NCBI RefSeq assembly: GCF_018780105.1
Contig: NZ_JADMKC010000007.1
Span: 372,001 to 436,000, forward strand
Source of the DNA: Thiobacillus sp.
GTDB lineage: Bacteria > Pseudomonadota > Gammaproteobacteria > Burkholderiales > Thiobacillaceae
Direction: 5' to 3'
DNA: 64,000 nt
Below are positions 1 through 9,245 of the stretch, piece after piece; positions within the stretch are counted from its first letter, which is position 1; the number at the start of each line of letters is the position of its first letter. The notes beneath the pieces were generated by a model that was given only the letters and a program-made list of their open reading frames with translations, searched no databases and had not been told where the DNA came from. The translations under genes and the position numbers were made by a program.

Positions 1-563
1 TCATGGGCTTGTTCAAGGACAAGGCCATCGTCAGCATCGACGGCGGCAAGCCGCGCACGCTGAGCGTCGGGCAGACTGTGCAGGGCGTGAAGCTGGTTGC
101 GGCCGATTCCGCCAGCGCCAGCATCGAGGTCGACGGCAAGCGCCGCAGCCTCGCCATGGGGCAATCGTTCGCGGGTGGAACGCCGGTGGGAACGCGCCAG
201 TCCGTGTCGCTGACAGCCGATTCGCGCGGGCACTTTGCGGCGATGGGCGCCCTGAATGGCTTTCCCGTTACTTTTTTGGTCGATACGGGCGCCACCACGA
301 TCGCCATCAATGCATCCGAGGCGCGCCGCATCGGACTCGATTACCGGGCTGGGCAAGCCACGGGGGTGAATACGGCAGGGGGCGTCGTGCCGGCCTGGCA
401 CGTCAAATTCAACACGGTCAAAGTGGGCGGGATCGTGCTCAATCAGGTGGACGGCATGGTGGTGGAGTCGGGCCTGAGTGTGCCGCTGCTGGGCATGAGC
501 TTTCTCAACCGGATGGAAATGAAGCGCGACGGACAGACCATGACGCTGACACAGCGCTTCTGA
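1..563 (+). CDS. Retropepsin-like aspartic protease, 5' end cut by the window
   Basis: The frame is open to the left edge, so the gene begins outside the window. The methionine at base 3 lies inside a conserved segment (MGLFKDKAIVSIDGG) and is probably internal, because proteins of this type normally start with a signal peptide. The visible 186 residues hold an N-terminal part of unknown role followed by a single-lobe retropepsin domain with the catalytic motif FLVDTGATTIAI near residue 95 and a C-terminal LLGMSFLNRM loop. This matches the clan AA proteases of the TIGR02281 type, which act as dimers, usually periplasmic or membrane-anchored. The substrate is unknown. It converges on folE2. 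Confidence 0.8.
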   Translation, partial: MGLFKDKAIVSIDGGKPRTLSVGQTVQGVKLVAADSASASIEVDGKRRSLAMGQSFAGGTPVGTRQSVSLTADSRGHFAAMGALNGFPVTFLVDTGATTIAINASEARRIGLDYRAGQATGVNTAGGVVPAWHVKFNTVKVGGIVLNQVDGMVVESGLSVPLLGMSFLNRMEMKRDGQTMTLTQRF

Positions 564-580
564 TTCTCCGCGTGCCAAAA

Positions 581-608
581 AACAAGGCCTGCAATCGCAG
601 GCCTTGTT
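581..608. terminator. Bidirectional intrinsic terminator between the protease gene and folE2
   Basis: A perfect 12-bp inverted repeat AACAAGGCCTGC / GCAGGCCTTGTT with a 4-nt loop lies between the two convergent genes. A-rich sequence precedes it and a short T-rich stretch follows, so it could end both transcripts. Confidence 0.8.
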
Positions 609-626
609 CAATTCAAGCAGCGGAAA

Positions 627-1436
627 TCAATGCTTGGTCTTGTCGCGCTCGATCAGCGCATAAGCGCTGTGATTGTGGATCGACTCGAAGTTTTCGGCTT
701 CCACGATGTAGGCGTCAATCAGCGGCTCGGCGTTCATGGCTGCGGCCACGTCGCGCACGATATCTTCGACAAATTTGGGGTTGTCGTAGGCGCGCTCGGT
801 GACGTATTTCTCGTCCGGACGTTTCAGCAGGCCGAACAGTTCACATGAAGCCTGATCCTCGACCTTGCGCACCAGATCCTCGATCCACAGGAATCCATTG
901 GTTCTCGCGGTGACAGTCACATGCGAACGCTGGTTGTGCGCGCCGTATTCGGAGATTTTTTTCGAGCAGGGGCACAGGCTGGTCACCGGCACCAGTACCT
1001 TGGTGGTGTGGGTGAATTTGCCGTTCTCGATCACGCCGATGAAGGTGACTTCGTAATCGAGCAGGCTTTGCACGCCAGAAACCGGCGCGGTCTTGTTGAC
1101 GAAGTAGGGGAAGCTCATTTCGATGTAGCCCGATTCGGCTTCGAGGCGTTCGACCATCTGGCGCAGCATGCCTTCGAAGTTTTCGACCGAAATCTCGCGC
1201 TCGCGCGTGTTGAGGATCTCGATGAAACGCGACATGTGGGTGCCCTTGAAATTGTGCGGCAGGTACACGTACATGTTGAAGTTGGCGATGGTGTGCTGGA
1301 CGCCGCCTGTCTTGTCCGCGACCCGGACTGGGTGGCGGATGCTTTTGATGCCGACCTTGTCGATGGCGATTTGCCGGGTGTCGACCGAGTTTTGTACGTC
1401 CGGCATGCAGACGGCGGTATCGCAAACTTGGTTCAT
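627..1436 (-). CDS. folE2: GTP cyclohydrolase FolE2 (type IB)
   Basis: FolE2 converts GTP to 7,8-dihydroneopterin triphosphate, the first step of folate synthesis, and is the metal-promiscuous alternative to zinc-dependent FolE. The 269-residue length is normal for the family. The metal and active-site region is seen as CPCSKKIS near residue 155 followed by HNQRSH near 167. The ATG is preceded by AAGGAG at good spacing. The gene lies 63 bp downstream of dxs on the same strand, but the gap contains an inverted repeat that could be its own operator. In many bacteria folE2 is induced by zinc shortage through Zur; no clear Zur box is recognised here. Confidence 0.95.
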   Translation of the reverse strand: MNQVCDTAVCMPDVQNSVDTRQIAIDKVGIKSIRHPVRVADKTGGVQHTIANFNMYVYLPHNFKGTHMSRFIEILNTREREISVENFEGMLRQMVERLEAESGYIEMSFPYFVNKTAPVSGVQSLLDYEVTFIGVIENGKFTHTTKVLVPVTSLCPCSKKISEYGAHNQRSHVTVTARTNGFLWIEDLVRKVEDQASCELFGLLKRPDEKYVTERAYDNPKFVEDIVRDVAAAMNAEPLIDAYIVEAENFESIHNHSAYALIERDKTKH

Positions 1437-1455
1437 GGCAGGCTCCTTATGGGTT

Positions 1456-1478
1456 CAGTTTAGACTCAGTATAAACTG
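1456..1478 (-). promoter_or_regulatory. Inverted repeat upstream of folE2, possible operator
   Basis: CAGTTTA and TAAACTG form a 7-bp inverted repeat with a 9-bp spacer, about 20-40 bp upstream of the folE2 start. A further TAAACT follows at 1493-1498. The position fits a regulator site or promoter overlap; the regulator is not identified. Confidence 0.35.
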
Positions 1479-1499
1479 CCATAATAGTTGAGTAAACTA

Positions 1500-3353
1500 C
1501 TAGGGTAATAGGGTTATCCGCTGGCGGACGGCGCGTTCAATTCCTGCCGCATCGAGGCCGCATTCGGCCAGCATGGCAGGCACGTCGCCGTGTTCGATGA
1601 AGCGGTCGGGCAAGCCGAGATGCAGCACGGGCACCTGAATGCCGAGTGCGGACAGCGCTTCGGCCACGCCGGCGCCGGCGCCGCCAGCCACCACGTTTTC
1701 TTCCAGCGTCACCAGCAGCCGGTGCTGGTGGGCCAGCGCGCGCAGCAAATCCAGGTCCAGCGGTTTCACAAAACGCATGTCGGCAACGCTGGCGTCGAGC
1801 GCTTCGGCGGCCGTCAGCGCGGGCGCGACCAGACTGCCGAATGCGATCAGGGCAATGTCGCGGCCGCTACGGCGCAGGATGCCTTTGCCCAGTTCAAGCG
1901 GTTCGAGCCCGGGCTCGATGGCCGCGCCTTTGCCGCTGCCGCGTGGGTAGCGTACCGCCGAAGGGCCCTTGTGCAGATAGGCGGTGGTCAGCAGGCGGCG
2001 GCATTCGTTTTCGTCCGAAGGCGCGGCAATCAGCATGTTGGGGATGCAACGCAGGAAGCTCAGGTCGAAGCTGCCCGCATGGGTGGGGCCATCCGCGCCG
2101 ACCAGGCCCGCGCGGTCGATCGCCAGCATCACCGGCAAATCCTGCAGGGCGATGTCGTGGATCAGCTGGTCGTACGCGCGCTGCAGGAAGGTCGAGTAAA
2201 TTGCAACGACCGGCTTGACGCCTTCGCAGGCGAGGCCTGCGGCAAACGTCAACGCATGCTGCTCGGCGATGCCTACGTCGAAATAGCGCTTGGGATAGTC
2301 CTGCGAGAAACGCACCAGGCCCGAGCCTTCGCGCATCGCCGGCGTGATGCCGACCAGTCGCGGATCGGCCGCCGCCATGTCGCACAGCCAGTCGCCGAAG
2401 ACCTGGGTGTAGGTGGGCTTGCCGCCGGTTTTTTCGGCGATGCCGGCGGCCGGGTCGAAGCGCGATACGCCGTGATACAGGCAGGGATTGGCTTCGGCCT
2501 GGGCGTAGCCTTTGCCCTTGCGGGTGACCACGTGCAGAAATTGCGGGCCGCTGAGCTGCTTGATATTGGACAGCGTATCCAGCAGCACGTCGAGGTCGTG
2601 GCCGTCGACCGGGCCGATATAGTTGAAGCCGAATTCCTCGAACAGCGTGCCGGGCGTCACCATGCCCTTCATGTGTTCCTCGGCACGCTTGGCGAGTTCG
2701 CGGATCGGCGGCGCAACCGACAGGACTTTTTCGCCGGCGCGACGGGCTGCGGCGTAAAACTTGCCGGACATCAGCCGTGCCAGATAGTTGTTGAGCGCGC
2801 CGACGTTGGGCGAAATCGACATGTCGTTGTCGTTCAGCACCACCAGCAGCGGCAGGTCGGTGGCGCCGGCGTTGTTCAGCGCTTCGAACGCCATGCCCGC
2901 CGTCATCGCGCCGTCGCCGATCACCGCGACCGCGCGCTGGCTGGAGCCTGTCTGGCGGAAGGCCTCGGCCATGCCGAGCGCCGCCGAGATCGAGGTGCTG
3001 GAATGGCCGACACCGAACGCGTCGTATTCGCTCTCGGCGCGGCGCGGGAAACCGGCGATGCCGCCCGGCTGCCGCAGTCCGGCCATGGCGGCGCGGCGGC
3101 CGCTGAGAATTTTATGGGTGTAGCTCTGGTGGCCGACATCCCACACGATGCGGTCACTCGGCGTGTCGAATACGTAGTTGAGGGCCAGTGTCAGTTCCAC
3201 CGCGCCCAGGTTGGAGGCCAGATGGCCGCCGGTTTGCGCGACTGATTCGACCAGAAACGTACGCAGTTCCTGCGCCAGTTTCGGCAAGTCGGCGGGCGCC
3301 AGGGCGCGCAGGTCGGCCGGCGAATTCAGTGTGTCGAGCAAAGGCCCCGTCAT
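1500..3353 (-). CDS. dxs: 1-deoxy-D-xylulose-5-phosphate synthase
   Basis: This thiamine-diphosphate enzyme condenses pyruvate and glyceraldehyde 3-phosphate to start the MEP isoprenoid pathway. The 617 residues cover the full family length. The N-terminal domain carries [16 protein letters not shown], and the cofactor-binding segment [18 protein letters not shown] follows near residue 145. The central transketolase-like part includes [18 protein letters not shown]. The ATG directly abuts the TAA stop of ispA (TAAATG), so translation is probably coupled. The pairing with ispA and xseB is a classic proteobacterial arrangement that links precursor supply and prenyl chain elongation. Confidence 0.97.
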   Translation of the reverse strand: MTGPLLDTLNSPADLRALAPADLPKLAQELRTFLVESVAQTGGHLASNLGAVELTLALNYVFDTPSDRIVWDVGHQSYTHKILSGRRAAMAGLRQPGGIAGFPRRAESEYDAFGVGHSSTSISAALGMAEAFRQTGSSQRAVAVIGDGAMTAGMAFEALNNAGATDLPLLVVLNDNDMSISPNVGALNNYLARLMSGKFYAAARRAGEKVLSVAPPIRELAKRAEEHMKGMVTPGTLFEEFGFNYIGPVDGHDLDVLLDTLSNIKQLSGPQFLHVVTRKGKGYAQAEANPCLYHGVSRFDPAAGIAEKTGGKPTYTQVFGDWLCDMAAADPRLVGITPAMREGSGLVRFSQDYPKRYFDVGIAEQHALTFAAGLACEGVKPVVAIYSTFLQRAYDQLIHDIALQDLPVMLAIDRAGLVGADGPTHAGSFDLSFLRCIPNMLIAAPSDENECRRLLTTAYLHKGPSAVRYPRGSGKGAAIEPGLEPLELGKGILRRSGRDIALIAFGSLVAPALTAAEALDASVADMRFVKPLDLDLLRALAHQHRLLVTLEENVVAGGAGAGVAEALSALGIQVPVLHLGLPDRFIEHGDVPAMLAECGLDAAGIERAVRQRITLLP

Positions 3354-4241
3354 TTAGAAAGCGCGCTCGACGACAAAATCCGCCAGCTGGCGCAGGCGGT
3401 CGGCCGATGCGCCGGCCTGCGCCAGCGTGGCGTGCGCGTCGGCACGCAGCTCCTGTGCCAGTTCGCGTGCACGCGCCACGCCGAGCAGGCTGACGTAAGT
3501 CGGCTTGTTGTTGGCGGCATCCTTGCCTGCGGTCTTGCCGAGCGTGGCGCTCGAGGCTTCGGCATCGAGCACGTCGTCGACCACCTGGAAGGCGAGTCCG
3601 ATGCATTTGGCGTAGTGATCGAGCGCGCCGGCCGTGGCTGCGGACAGCAATCCGCACTGGGCGCCCAGCAGTACCGAGGCACGGATCAGCGCACCGGTTT
3701 TGTGGATGTGCATGAACTCGAGTTCGGTCAGGTCGAGCGGTTTGCCGACGCTGGCCAGGTCGATTGCCTGGCCGCCCGCCATGCCGCGCGAACCGGCCGC
3801 CTGCGCCAGCAGCTGCAGCATTTTCAGCTGGGTGTTCGCGTCGGCAGTCAGCGGTTGCGCGGCAAGGATGTCGAACGCCAGACTTTGCAGCGCATCGCCT
3901 ACCAGCAGCGCGGTGGCTTCGTCGAATTCGACATGTACCGTGGGTTTGCCGCGTCGCAGGGTGTCGTTGTCCATGGTCGGCATGTCGTCGTGCACCAGCG
4001 AATAGGCATGGATCAATTCGACTGCCGCGGCCGCGTGCTGCACCTGTTCGACATCGGCGCCGGTGAACTCGCCCGCGGCAAACGCCAGCAGCGGACGCAC
4101 CCGCTTGCCGCCGTCAAGCACGGCGTAGCGCATGGCTTCGTGCAGGCGCGCAGGGGCAATGTGGGCGGGGGGGAGATGCGCGGCCAGTACGCCTTCGATG
4201 CGTGTCTGGCAGGCGCGCGTCCAGGCGGCAAAATCAGTCAT
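3354..4241 (-). CDS. ispA: Farnesyl diphosphate synthase (short-chain polyprenyl synthase)
   Basis: IspA adds isopentenyl diphosphate to dimethylallyl and geranyl diphosphate to give farnesyl diphosphate. The 295-residue protein has the first aspartate-rich motif as DDMPTMDND near residue 85, followed by RRGKPT, and the second as DDVLD near residue 218, with the GKDAANNKPTY lysine-rich loop after it. All the catalytic hallmarks of the all-alpha prenyltransferase fold are present. The start overlaps the end of xseB by 8 bp and the stop abuts dxs, so the three genes form one minus-strand operon. Confidence 0.95.
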   Translation of the reverse strand: MTDFAAWTRACQTRIEGVLAAHLPPAHIAPARLHEAMRYAVLDGGKRVRPLLAFAAGEFTGADVEQVQHAAAAVELIHAYSLVHDDMPTMDNDTLRRGKPTVHVEFDEATALLVGDALQSLAFDILAAQPLTADANTQLKMLQLLAQAAGSRGMAGGQAIDLASVGKPLDLTELEFMHIHKTGALIRASVLLGAQCGLLSAATAGALDHYAKCIGLAFQVVDDVLDAEASSATLGKTAGKDAANNKPTYVSLLGVARARELAQELRADAHATLAQAGASADRLRQLADFVVERAF

Positions 4242-4494
4242 CGGCAGACGCGGTTTGGGCGGAAGGATCGGGCTTGAAGTTCTGCAGCGTACCGTTTTCG
4301 AGGATTTTCACCTGTTGTTCGGCATCGGCCAGTTGCTGGCGGCAGTAATTCAGCAGTTCGGCGCCGCGTTTGTAGGCCGCCAGCGAGGCGTCCAGCGGCA
4401 ATTGGCCTGATTCCATTTCAGCCACGATGGCTTCAATCTCGGCCAGTGCGGACTCGTAATCTTTTGGGGGTGTGGCGGCGCGGGATTTGGCCAT
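4234..4494 (-). CDS. xseB: Exodeoxyribonuclease VII small subunit
   Basis: XseB is the small subunit of ExoVII, which degrades single-stranded DNA with the large subunit XseA (not in this window). The 86-residue product starts at MAKSRAATPPKDYE and has the typical two-helix layout: YESALAEIEAIVAEMESGQ, then LDASLAAYKRGAELLNYCR. The frame stays open further upstream, but that extension has no family similarity, so the ATG at 4494 was chosen even though no strong ribosome binding site is visible. It is the first gene of the xseB-ispA-dxs operon. Confidence 0.92.
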   Translation of the reverse strand: MAKSRAATPPKDYESALAEIEAIVAEMESGQLPLDASLAAYKRGAELLNYCRQQLADAEQQVKILENGTLQNFKPDPSAQTASADD

Positions 4495-4574
4495 GAAATC
4501 GAACCCGGGCAGAAACAAAGCCCGATACTTTAACCGAGATTGCGGAATTGGGCGCGCTTCCGTGCCGGGGAGAA

Positions 4575-5849
4575 TCAGGCTGAACTGACCAATATCATCT
4601 GCTGCAGGCGCTGGCACAGGGTGTCGATGATGCGGCGCGACAGCGGGGCCGAGTGTGTCATCAACTCTTCCAGGATGTGCGGCGGCAAGGCCAGTACCGT
4701 GATGTTGGTTTGGGCAATGATCGAAGCGGTGCGTTTTTCATTCAATAAATAAGCCATTTCACCGAACAGCTGGCCTGCGTTGAGGCTGCCGATCTGGTGT
4801 TGACCTTCATCGGTGCGCTTGTAGACCGCCGCGCGGCCCGTGTGGAGAAAGTAGGAAGTACGGCCATCGCTGCCTTCCTCGATCAGGGTGTGACCGGCAG
4901 GGTGCGTTTCGCCGTATTTTTCGAGCAGGCGATGGGGGTCGCCGAAGACGAAGGCTTCGAGCCTGCCAATGCCGCTCGTGTTGCCGAGAAACAGTTTCTC
5001 CAGCGCGGTGATGTCCGCCTTGCCATGGGCGTACAAGGCTTGCGCCCACAGATAGAGCAACAGAAAGCTGAAATAGGCGCCCATCAACACGAACACCACG
5101 CTGCCGGGCGCACCGTAGAGACTGCGCAGGCTTTCGAGCTTGAAAAATGTGCCGAATAGCGACAGCAGAACAGCCAGGCTGAGCGTGGCCGCGAGGGCGA
5201 ACAGCGCCGCAGTCCGCGCAGGTGGATGCTGGCGCGGCAGCCGCCAATACGCTGCGAACAGCAGCGACCACACCATGGCAAAGCCGAACAATGAATTAAG
5301 CGTCTGCAGCAGTTGTGCATTGCCGCTGCCGATGAAATTGTTTTGCGCCAGAAAACTCAGCGTCATCTGCGCCAGCATGGCCAGCCCCATCAGCGCAAAC
5401 AGCAGCGGCAAAATGATCAGGGGCAACACCCAGGACAGCATCAGGTTGCGCTTGTCCGGACTGGGGAAAATCACGTTGAACGCACCTTGTACTGCGTTGA
5501 CCAGTCCGCGCGACGACAGCACCAGCGTGAGCAGGCCGATGCCGCCCACTGTCAGTTGGGCCTGGCGCGGGATAAAGCCCAGCGCGGTCAGATTGTCCAG
5601 CCGCATCTGGTCGTAGAGCGCGGCCATCAGGATGGTGGCAGGCACCGAGTTTTCGGCAATGTGGCCAAGCAGCTGCAGGGCGTAGCTCAGCAACAGCAGC
5701 AGCGGGGTGGCGGACAACAGAAAGTAGAAAGCCGCCGCCGCCGCGTGATTCTGCAGACCGTTGCGGCCGAACAGACGCGCGGTGGTGTGGGCGAGCTGGA
5801 GCGGCCCGCTCAGGCGCTCACGCAGAAAAGCCAGGACGGGAAAGCGCAT
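4575..5849 (-). CDS. YihY/BrkB-family membrane protein with C-terminal cyclic-nucleotide-binding domain
   Basis: The 424-residue protein starts at MRFPVLAFLRERL. Residues 1 to about 285 form a YihY/BrkB-type inner-membrane domain with about six hydrophobic segments, including AAAAAFYFLLSATPLLLLLS and the GLVNAVQGAFN motif region. From about residue 290 a Crp-like cyclic-nucleotide-binding domain follows, with the phosphate-binding cassette seen as GQLFGEMAYLL and, after a few residues, KRTAS, close to the canonical FGE(M/L)A...R(T/S)A pattern. BrkB proteins are poorly understood and usually lack such a domain. The fusion suggests a membrane function gated by cAMP or cGMP, which is inference. 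The gene stands alone between xseB and the aminotransferase. Confidence 0.85.
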   Translation of the reverse strand: MRFPVLAFLRERLSGPLQLAHTTARLFGRNGLQNHAAAAAFYFLLSATPLLLLLSYALQLLGHIAENSVPATILMAALYDQMRLDNLTALGFIPRQAQLTVGGIGLLTLVLSSRGLVNAVQGAFNVIFPSPDKRNLMLSWVLPLIILPLLFALMGLAMLAQMTLSFLAQNNFIGSGNAQLLQTLNSLFGFAMVWSLLFAAYWRLPRQHPPARTAALFALAATLSLAVLLSLFGTFFKLESLRSLYGAPGSVVFVLMGAYFSFLLLYLWAQALYAHGKADITALEKLFLGNTSGIGRLEAFVFGDPHRLLEKYGETHPAGHTLIEEGSDGRTSYFLHTGRAAVYKRTDEGQHQIGSLNAGQLFGEMAYLLNEKRTASIIAQTNITVLALPPHILEELMTHSAPLSRRIIDTLCQRLQQMILVSSA

Positions 5850-5875
5850 GATCCAGGCTTGCCCGTGTCGGCACG

Positions 5876-7069
5876 CTATGCCAGCGCGGCGGCAATGCGC
5901 TTGATGGCTTTTTCCAGGTTGGCCTGCGAGGTGGCGAACGACAGCCGGATATAGCCTTCGGCGCCGAAAGCCGAGCCGGGCACGACGGCGACGTCGGCGG
6001 ATTCGAGCAGGTATTCGGAGAAGGCGATGTCGGTCGGTTCTTCGATGATGTCGCGCGCCAGCAGATTCATGATCGCGTCGCGCACGTCGGGGAAGGCGTA
6101 GAAGGCGCCGCCGCTGTCCACGCACTTGAAGCCCGGAATGGCGTTGAGCGCGTCGACGACATAGCGATGGCGGGTTTTGAAGGCGTCGAGCATTGGGGTG
6201 ATGCAGCTCTGATCGCCGTTCAATGCCGCCTCGGCCGCCACTTGCGAGATCGAGGTGGGGTTGGAGGTGGACTGCGACTGCACGTTGGTCATCGCACGCA
6301 TGATGGCTTCAGGGCCGGCCGCATAGCCGATGCGCCAGCCGGTCATCGAATAGGCCTTCGACACGCCGTTCAGCACCAGGGTGCGGTCATACAAATCCGG
6401 GCACACATTCAGGATGTTGACGAAGGGCGCGCCATCCAGACGGATGTGCTCGTACATGTCGTCGGTGGCGATCAGCACCTGCGGATGTTTGCGCAGCACG
6501 GCGCCGAGCGCGGCGAGTTCGGCGCCGGTATACACCGCGCCAGTGGGGTTGGACGGGCTGTTGATGACGACCAGCCGGGTTTTCGGGGTGATCACCGCTT
6601 CTAGCTGCGCCGGGGTGATCTTGAAGCCCTGCTCGATGCCGGCTTCGACAATCACCGGCTTGCCGTCGGCGAGGATGACGATGTCCGGGTAGGACACCCA
6701 GTAAGGCGCCGGGATGATGACTTCGTCGCCCGCGTTGATCACGGCCTGTACCAGATTGAAGAAACTCTGCTTGCCGCCGCACGACACCAGGATCTGCTTG
6801 GGCGTGTAGTCGAGGCCGTTGTCGCGCTTGAATTTGGCGATGATTGCGGCCTTCAGGCCCGGCGTGCCGTCCACCGCGGTGTACTTGGTGAAGCCCTTGT
6901 TGATCGCCTCGATGGCCGCATCCTTGATGTGCTGCGGGGTGTCGAAATCGGGTTCGCCGGCGCCCAGGCCGATGATGTCGCGGCCGGTTGCCTTGAGGGC
7001 GGCGGCGCGGGCGGTGACGGCCAGGGTGGGGGAGGGTTTGATGGCCTGTACGCGGCGGGAGAGTTCCAC
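5876..7069 (-). CDS. Aspartate aminotransferase-type PLP enzyme (fold type I, class Ib)
   Basis: The enzyme transfers the amino group of aspartate, or a related substrate such as prephenate, to 2-oxoglutarate. The 397-residue form starts at a GTG that has GAAGGA six bases upstream; an ATG 18 bases earlier (7087) is an in-frame alternative but would place that ribosome binding site inside the gene. Motifs include [14 protein letters not shown] near residue 35, [10 protein letters not shown] near 175 and the PLP lysine in [16 protein letters not shown] near 235, with RLSFA close to the C terminus. It is divergent from uvrB and shares a short 70-bp intergenic space with it. Exact substrate preference cannot be read from the sequence. 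Confidence 0.92.
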   Translation of the reverse strand: MELSRRVQAIKPSPTLAVTARAAALKATGRDIIGLGAGEPDFDTPQHIKDAAIEAINKGFTKYTAVDGTPGLKAAIIAKFKRDNGLDYTPKQILVSCGGKQSFFNLVQAVINAGDEVIIPAPYWVSYPDIVILADGKPVIVEAGIEQGFKITPAQLEAVITPKTRLVVINSPSNPTGAVYTGAELAALGAVLRKHPQVLIATDDMYEHIRLDGAPFVNILNVCPDLYDRTLVLNGVSKAYSMTGWRIGYAAGPEAIMRAMTNVQSQSTSNPTSISQVAAEAALNGDQSCITPMLDAFKTRHRYVVDALNAIPGFKCVDSGGAFYAFPDVRDAIMNLLARDIIEEPTDIAFSEYLLESADVAVVPGSAFGAEGYIRLSFATSQANLEKAIKRIAAALA

Positions 7070-7139
7070 TTTGGTTCCTTCATGCATCCGTCTTGACGGA
7101 GTGCTACTATCGGTTGGTTTTTGCCGCGCGATTTTACCT

Positions 7140-9167
7140 GTGTTCGTCACCTTCCCCAATAGCCCGTTCCGCCTGTTCCAGCCGTTCCCGCCGGCCGGCG
7201 ACCAGCCGAACGCGATCGAAAAGCTGGTCGAAGGCATCGAGGACGGGCTGGCTTTCCAGACCCTGCTCGGGGTGACGGGCTCGGGCAAGACCTTCACCAT
7301 GGCCAATGTGATCGCCCGTCTCGGGCGGCCGGCGCTGGTGATGGCGCCGAACAAGACACTGGCGGCGCAGCTGTATTCGGAAATGCGCGAGTTCTTCCCG
7401 GAAAACGCGGTCGAATATTTCGTCTCCTATTACGACTACTACCAGCCCGAAGCCTACGTGCCGGCGCGCGACCTGTTCATCGAAAAAGACTCCAGCATCA
7501 ACGAACACATCGAGCAGATGCGTCTCTCGGCGACCAAGTCGCTGCTGGAGCGGCGCGACACGGTGATCGTTGCGACGGTGTCGGCGATTTACGGTATCGG
7601 CGATCCGTCGGATTACCACAGCATGATCCTGCTGCTGCGGGTGAACGAAAAAATGAGCCAGCGCGACGTCATCACGCGGTTGACGCAGATGCAGTACGAG
7701 CGCAACGACGTCGATTTTTCGCGCGGTCATTTCCGCGTGCGCGGCGACGTCATCGACATCTTTCCGGCGGAACACGCCGAGACCGCGATCCGCGTCGAAC
7801 TGTTCGACGACGTGGTGGAGACCCTGCATCTGTTCGACCCGCTGACCGGACAGATCCTGTCGAAGGTGGCGCGATTTACCGTGTTCCCGTCCAGCCATTA
7901 CGTCACCCCGCGCGAAACCACGCTGCGCGCGATCGAGCAGATCAAGGTCGAGTTGCGCGACCGGCTGGAGTGGTACTACGCCAACGGCAAGCTGGTCGAA
8001 GCGCAACGGCTGGAACAGCGCACCCGCTTCGATCTGGAGATGATGGCCGAGCTGGGCTTCTGCAAAGGCATTGAAAATTACTCGCGCCATTTGTCGGGCC
8101 GCAAGGCGGGCGAGCCGCCGCCTACGCTGATCGACTATCTGGCGCGCGATGCGCTGATGTTCATCGACGAATCGCACGTCACCGTGACGCAGGTCGGCGG
8201 CATGTACAAGGGCGACCGTTCGCGCAAGGAAAACCTGGTCGATTACGGTTTCCGCCTGCCGTCTGCGCTCGACAACCGTCCCCTCAAGTTCGAGGAATTC
8301 GAGGGTCTGATGCGGCAGACCGTGTTCGTGTCGGCAACTCCGGCCAAATACGAGGCCGAGCACGCCGGTCAGGTGGTCGAGCAACTGGTGCGTCCGACCG
8401 GGCTGGTCGATCCGCAGGTCGAGGTGCGCCCGGTCGGCACCCAGGTCGATGACCTGATGGGCGAAGCCCGCAAACGCATCGCAGTCGGCGAGCGCGTGCT
8501 GGTGACCACGCTGACCAAGCGCATGGCGGAAGACCTGACCGATTACCTGGCCGAACATGGCATCAAGGTGCGCTATCTGCATTCGGACATCGACACCGTC
8601 GAGCGCGTCGAAATCCTGCGTGATTTGCGCCTGGGCGTGTTCGATGTGCTGGTCGGCATCAACCTGCTGCGCGAAGGGCTGGATATCCCCGAAGTGTCGC
8701 TGGTGGCAATTCTCGATGCCGACAAGGAAGGCTTTCTGCGTTCCGAGCGTTCGCTGATCCAGACCATCGGCCGCGCCGCGCGTCACCTCAACGGCAGCGC
8801 GATTCTGTACGCCGACAAGATCACCGAATCGATGCGCCGCGCGATGGACGAAACCAGCCGCCGCCGCATCAAGCAGCTGGCTTTCAACGTCGAGCATGGC
8901 ATCACCCCGCGCGGAGTGGTCAAGCGCATCAAGGACATCATTGATGGCGTATACGATGCCGACGCATCGCGCCAGGAACTCAAGGCCGCGCAGACCGTCG
9001 CCGCATACAAGGTGATGGACGAGAAGTCGCTGACGAAGAAAATCAAGACGCTGGAAAAAGAGATGGCCGACGCGGCAAAGAATCTCGAATTCGAGAAAGC
9101 AGCGGAACTTCGCGACCAGTTGAAGGACCTCAAGCAGGTGTTATTCATGATTGATCCAGAAATCTGA
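7140..9167 (+). CDS. uvrB: Excinuclease ABC subunit B
   Basis: UvrB is the damage-verifying helicase-like subunit of nucleotide excision repair. A GTG at 7140 gives 675 residues, the usual size; the frame is open far upstream, but that part is antisense to the aminotransferase. The start region [15 protein letters not shown] is followed by Walker [11 protein letters not shown] near residue 40, the beta-hairpin segment [12 protein letters not shown] near 95, and motif [10 protein letters not shown] near 545. The C-terminal UVR motif binding UvrC is [20 protein letters not shown]. No LexA-type CTGT-N8-ACAG box is seen upstream. The stop codon lies in the loop of a long hairpin. Confidence 0.96.
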   Translation: MFVTFPNSPFRLFQPFPPAGDQPNAIEKLVEGIEDGLAFQTLLGVTGSGKTFTMANVIARLGRPALVMAPNKTLAAQLYSEMREFFPENAVEYFVSYYDYYQPEAYVPARDLFIEKDSSINEHIEQMRLSATKSLLERRDTVIVATVSAIYGIGDPSDYHSMILLLRVNEKMSQRDVITRLTQMQYERNDVDFSRGHFRVRGDVIDIFPAEHAETAIRVELFDDVVETLHLFDPLTGQILSKVARFTVFPSSHYVTPRETTLRAIEQIKVELRDRLEWYYANGKLVEAQRLEQRTRFDLEMMAELGFCKGIENYSRHLSGRKAGEPPPTLIDYLARDALMFIDESHVTVTQVGGMYKGDRSRKENLVDYGFRLPSALDNRPLKFEEFEGLMRQTVFVSATPAKYEAEHAGQVVEQLVRPTGLVDPQVEVRPVGTQVDDLMGEARKRIAVGERVLVTTLTKRMAEDLTDYLAEHGIKVRYLHSDIDTVERVEILRDLRLGVFDVLVGINLLREGLDIPEVSLVAILDADKEGFLRSERSLIQTIGRAARHLNGSAILYADKITESMRRAMDETSRRRIKQLAFNVEHGITPRGVVKRIKDIIDGVYDADASRQELKAAQTVAAYKVMDEKSLTKKIKTLEKEMADAAKNLEFEKAAELRDQLKDLKQVLFMIDPEI

Positions 9168-9182
9168 ATCAATCATGAATAA
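9141..9182 (+). repeat. 15-bp perfect inverted repeat spanning the uvrB stop codon
   Basis: TTATTCATGATTGAT (9141-9155) and ATCAATCATGAATAA (9168-9182) are exact reverse complements. The 12-nt loop ends with the uvrB TGA. No T-tract follows, so it is a strong mRNA 3'-end hairpin rather than a standard intrinsic terminator. Confidence 0.85.
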
Positions 9183-9201
9183 CTGCCGAAATTCAATTGT
9201 T

Positions 9202-9222
9202 ATTGATTCGAATCGAATCAAT
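9202..9222. promoter_or_regulatory. 21-bp perfect palindrome upstream of the tyrosine phosphatase gene
   Basis: Half-sites ATTGATTCGA and TCGAATCAAT flank a single central base, with no mismatch. It sits 24-44 bp upstream of the phosphatase start, just before its ribosome binding region, and shares ATTGAT/ATCAAT with the hairpin at the end of uvrB. It could be an operator for a dimeric regulator or an mRNA hairpin; the sequence alone does not decide. Confidence 0.5.
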
Positions 9223-9245
9223 AGAGGAGTGGAAGAGCACGATAC

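Noticed and set aside
1437-1499. Tetrahydrofolate riboswitch before folE2
   Set aside because: The 63-bp gap is too short and contains no matching conserved core; only a small inverted repeat is visible.
1590-3245. A 550-codon plus-strand frame opposite dxs
   Set aside because: Antisense shadow of dxs with no recognisable domain. Similar long shadows opposite uvrB, pheT, pgi, lysC and rlmD were dropped for the same reason.
7070-7139. LexA/SOS box or clear promoter for uvrB
   Set aside because: No CTGT-N8-ACAG motif in the gap; an extended -10-like TGCTACTAT is present but has no -35 partner at proper spacing.
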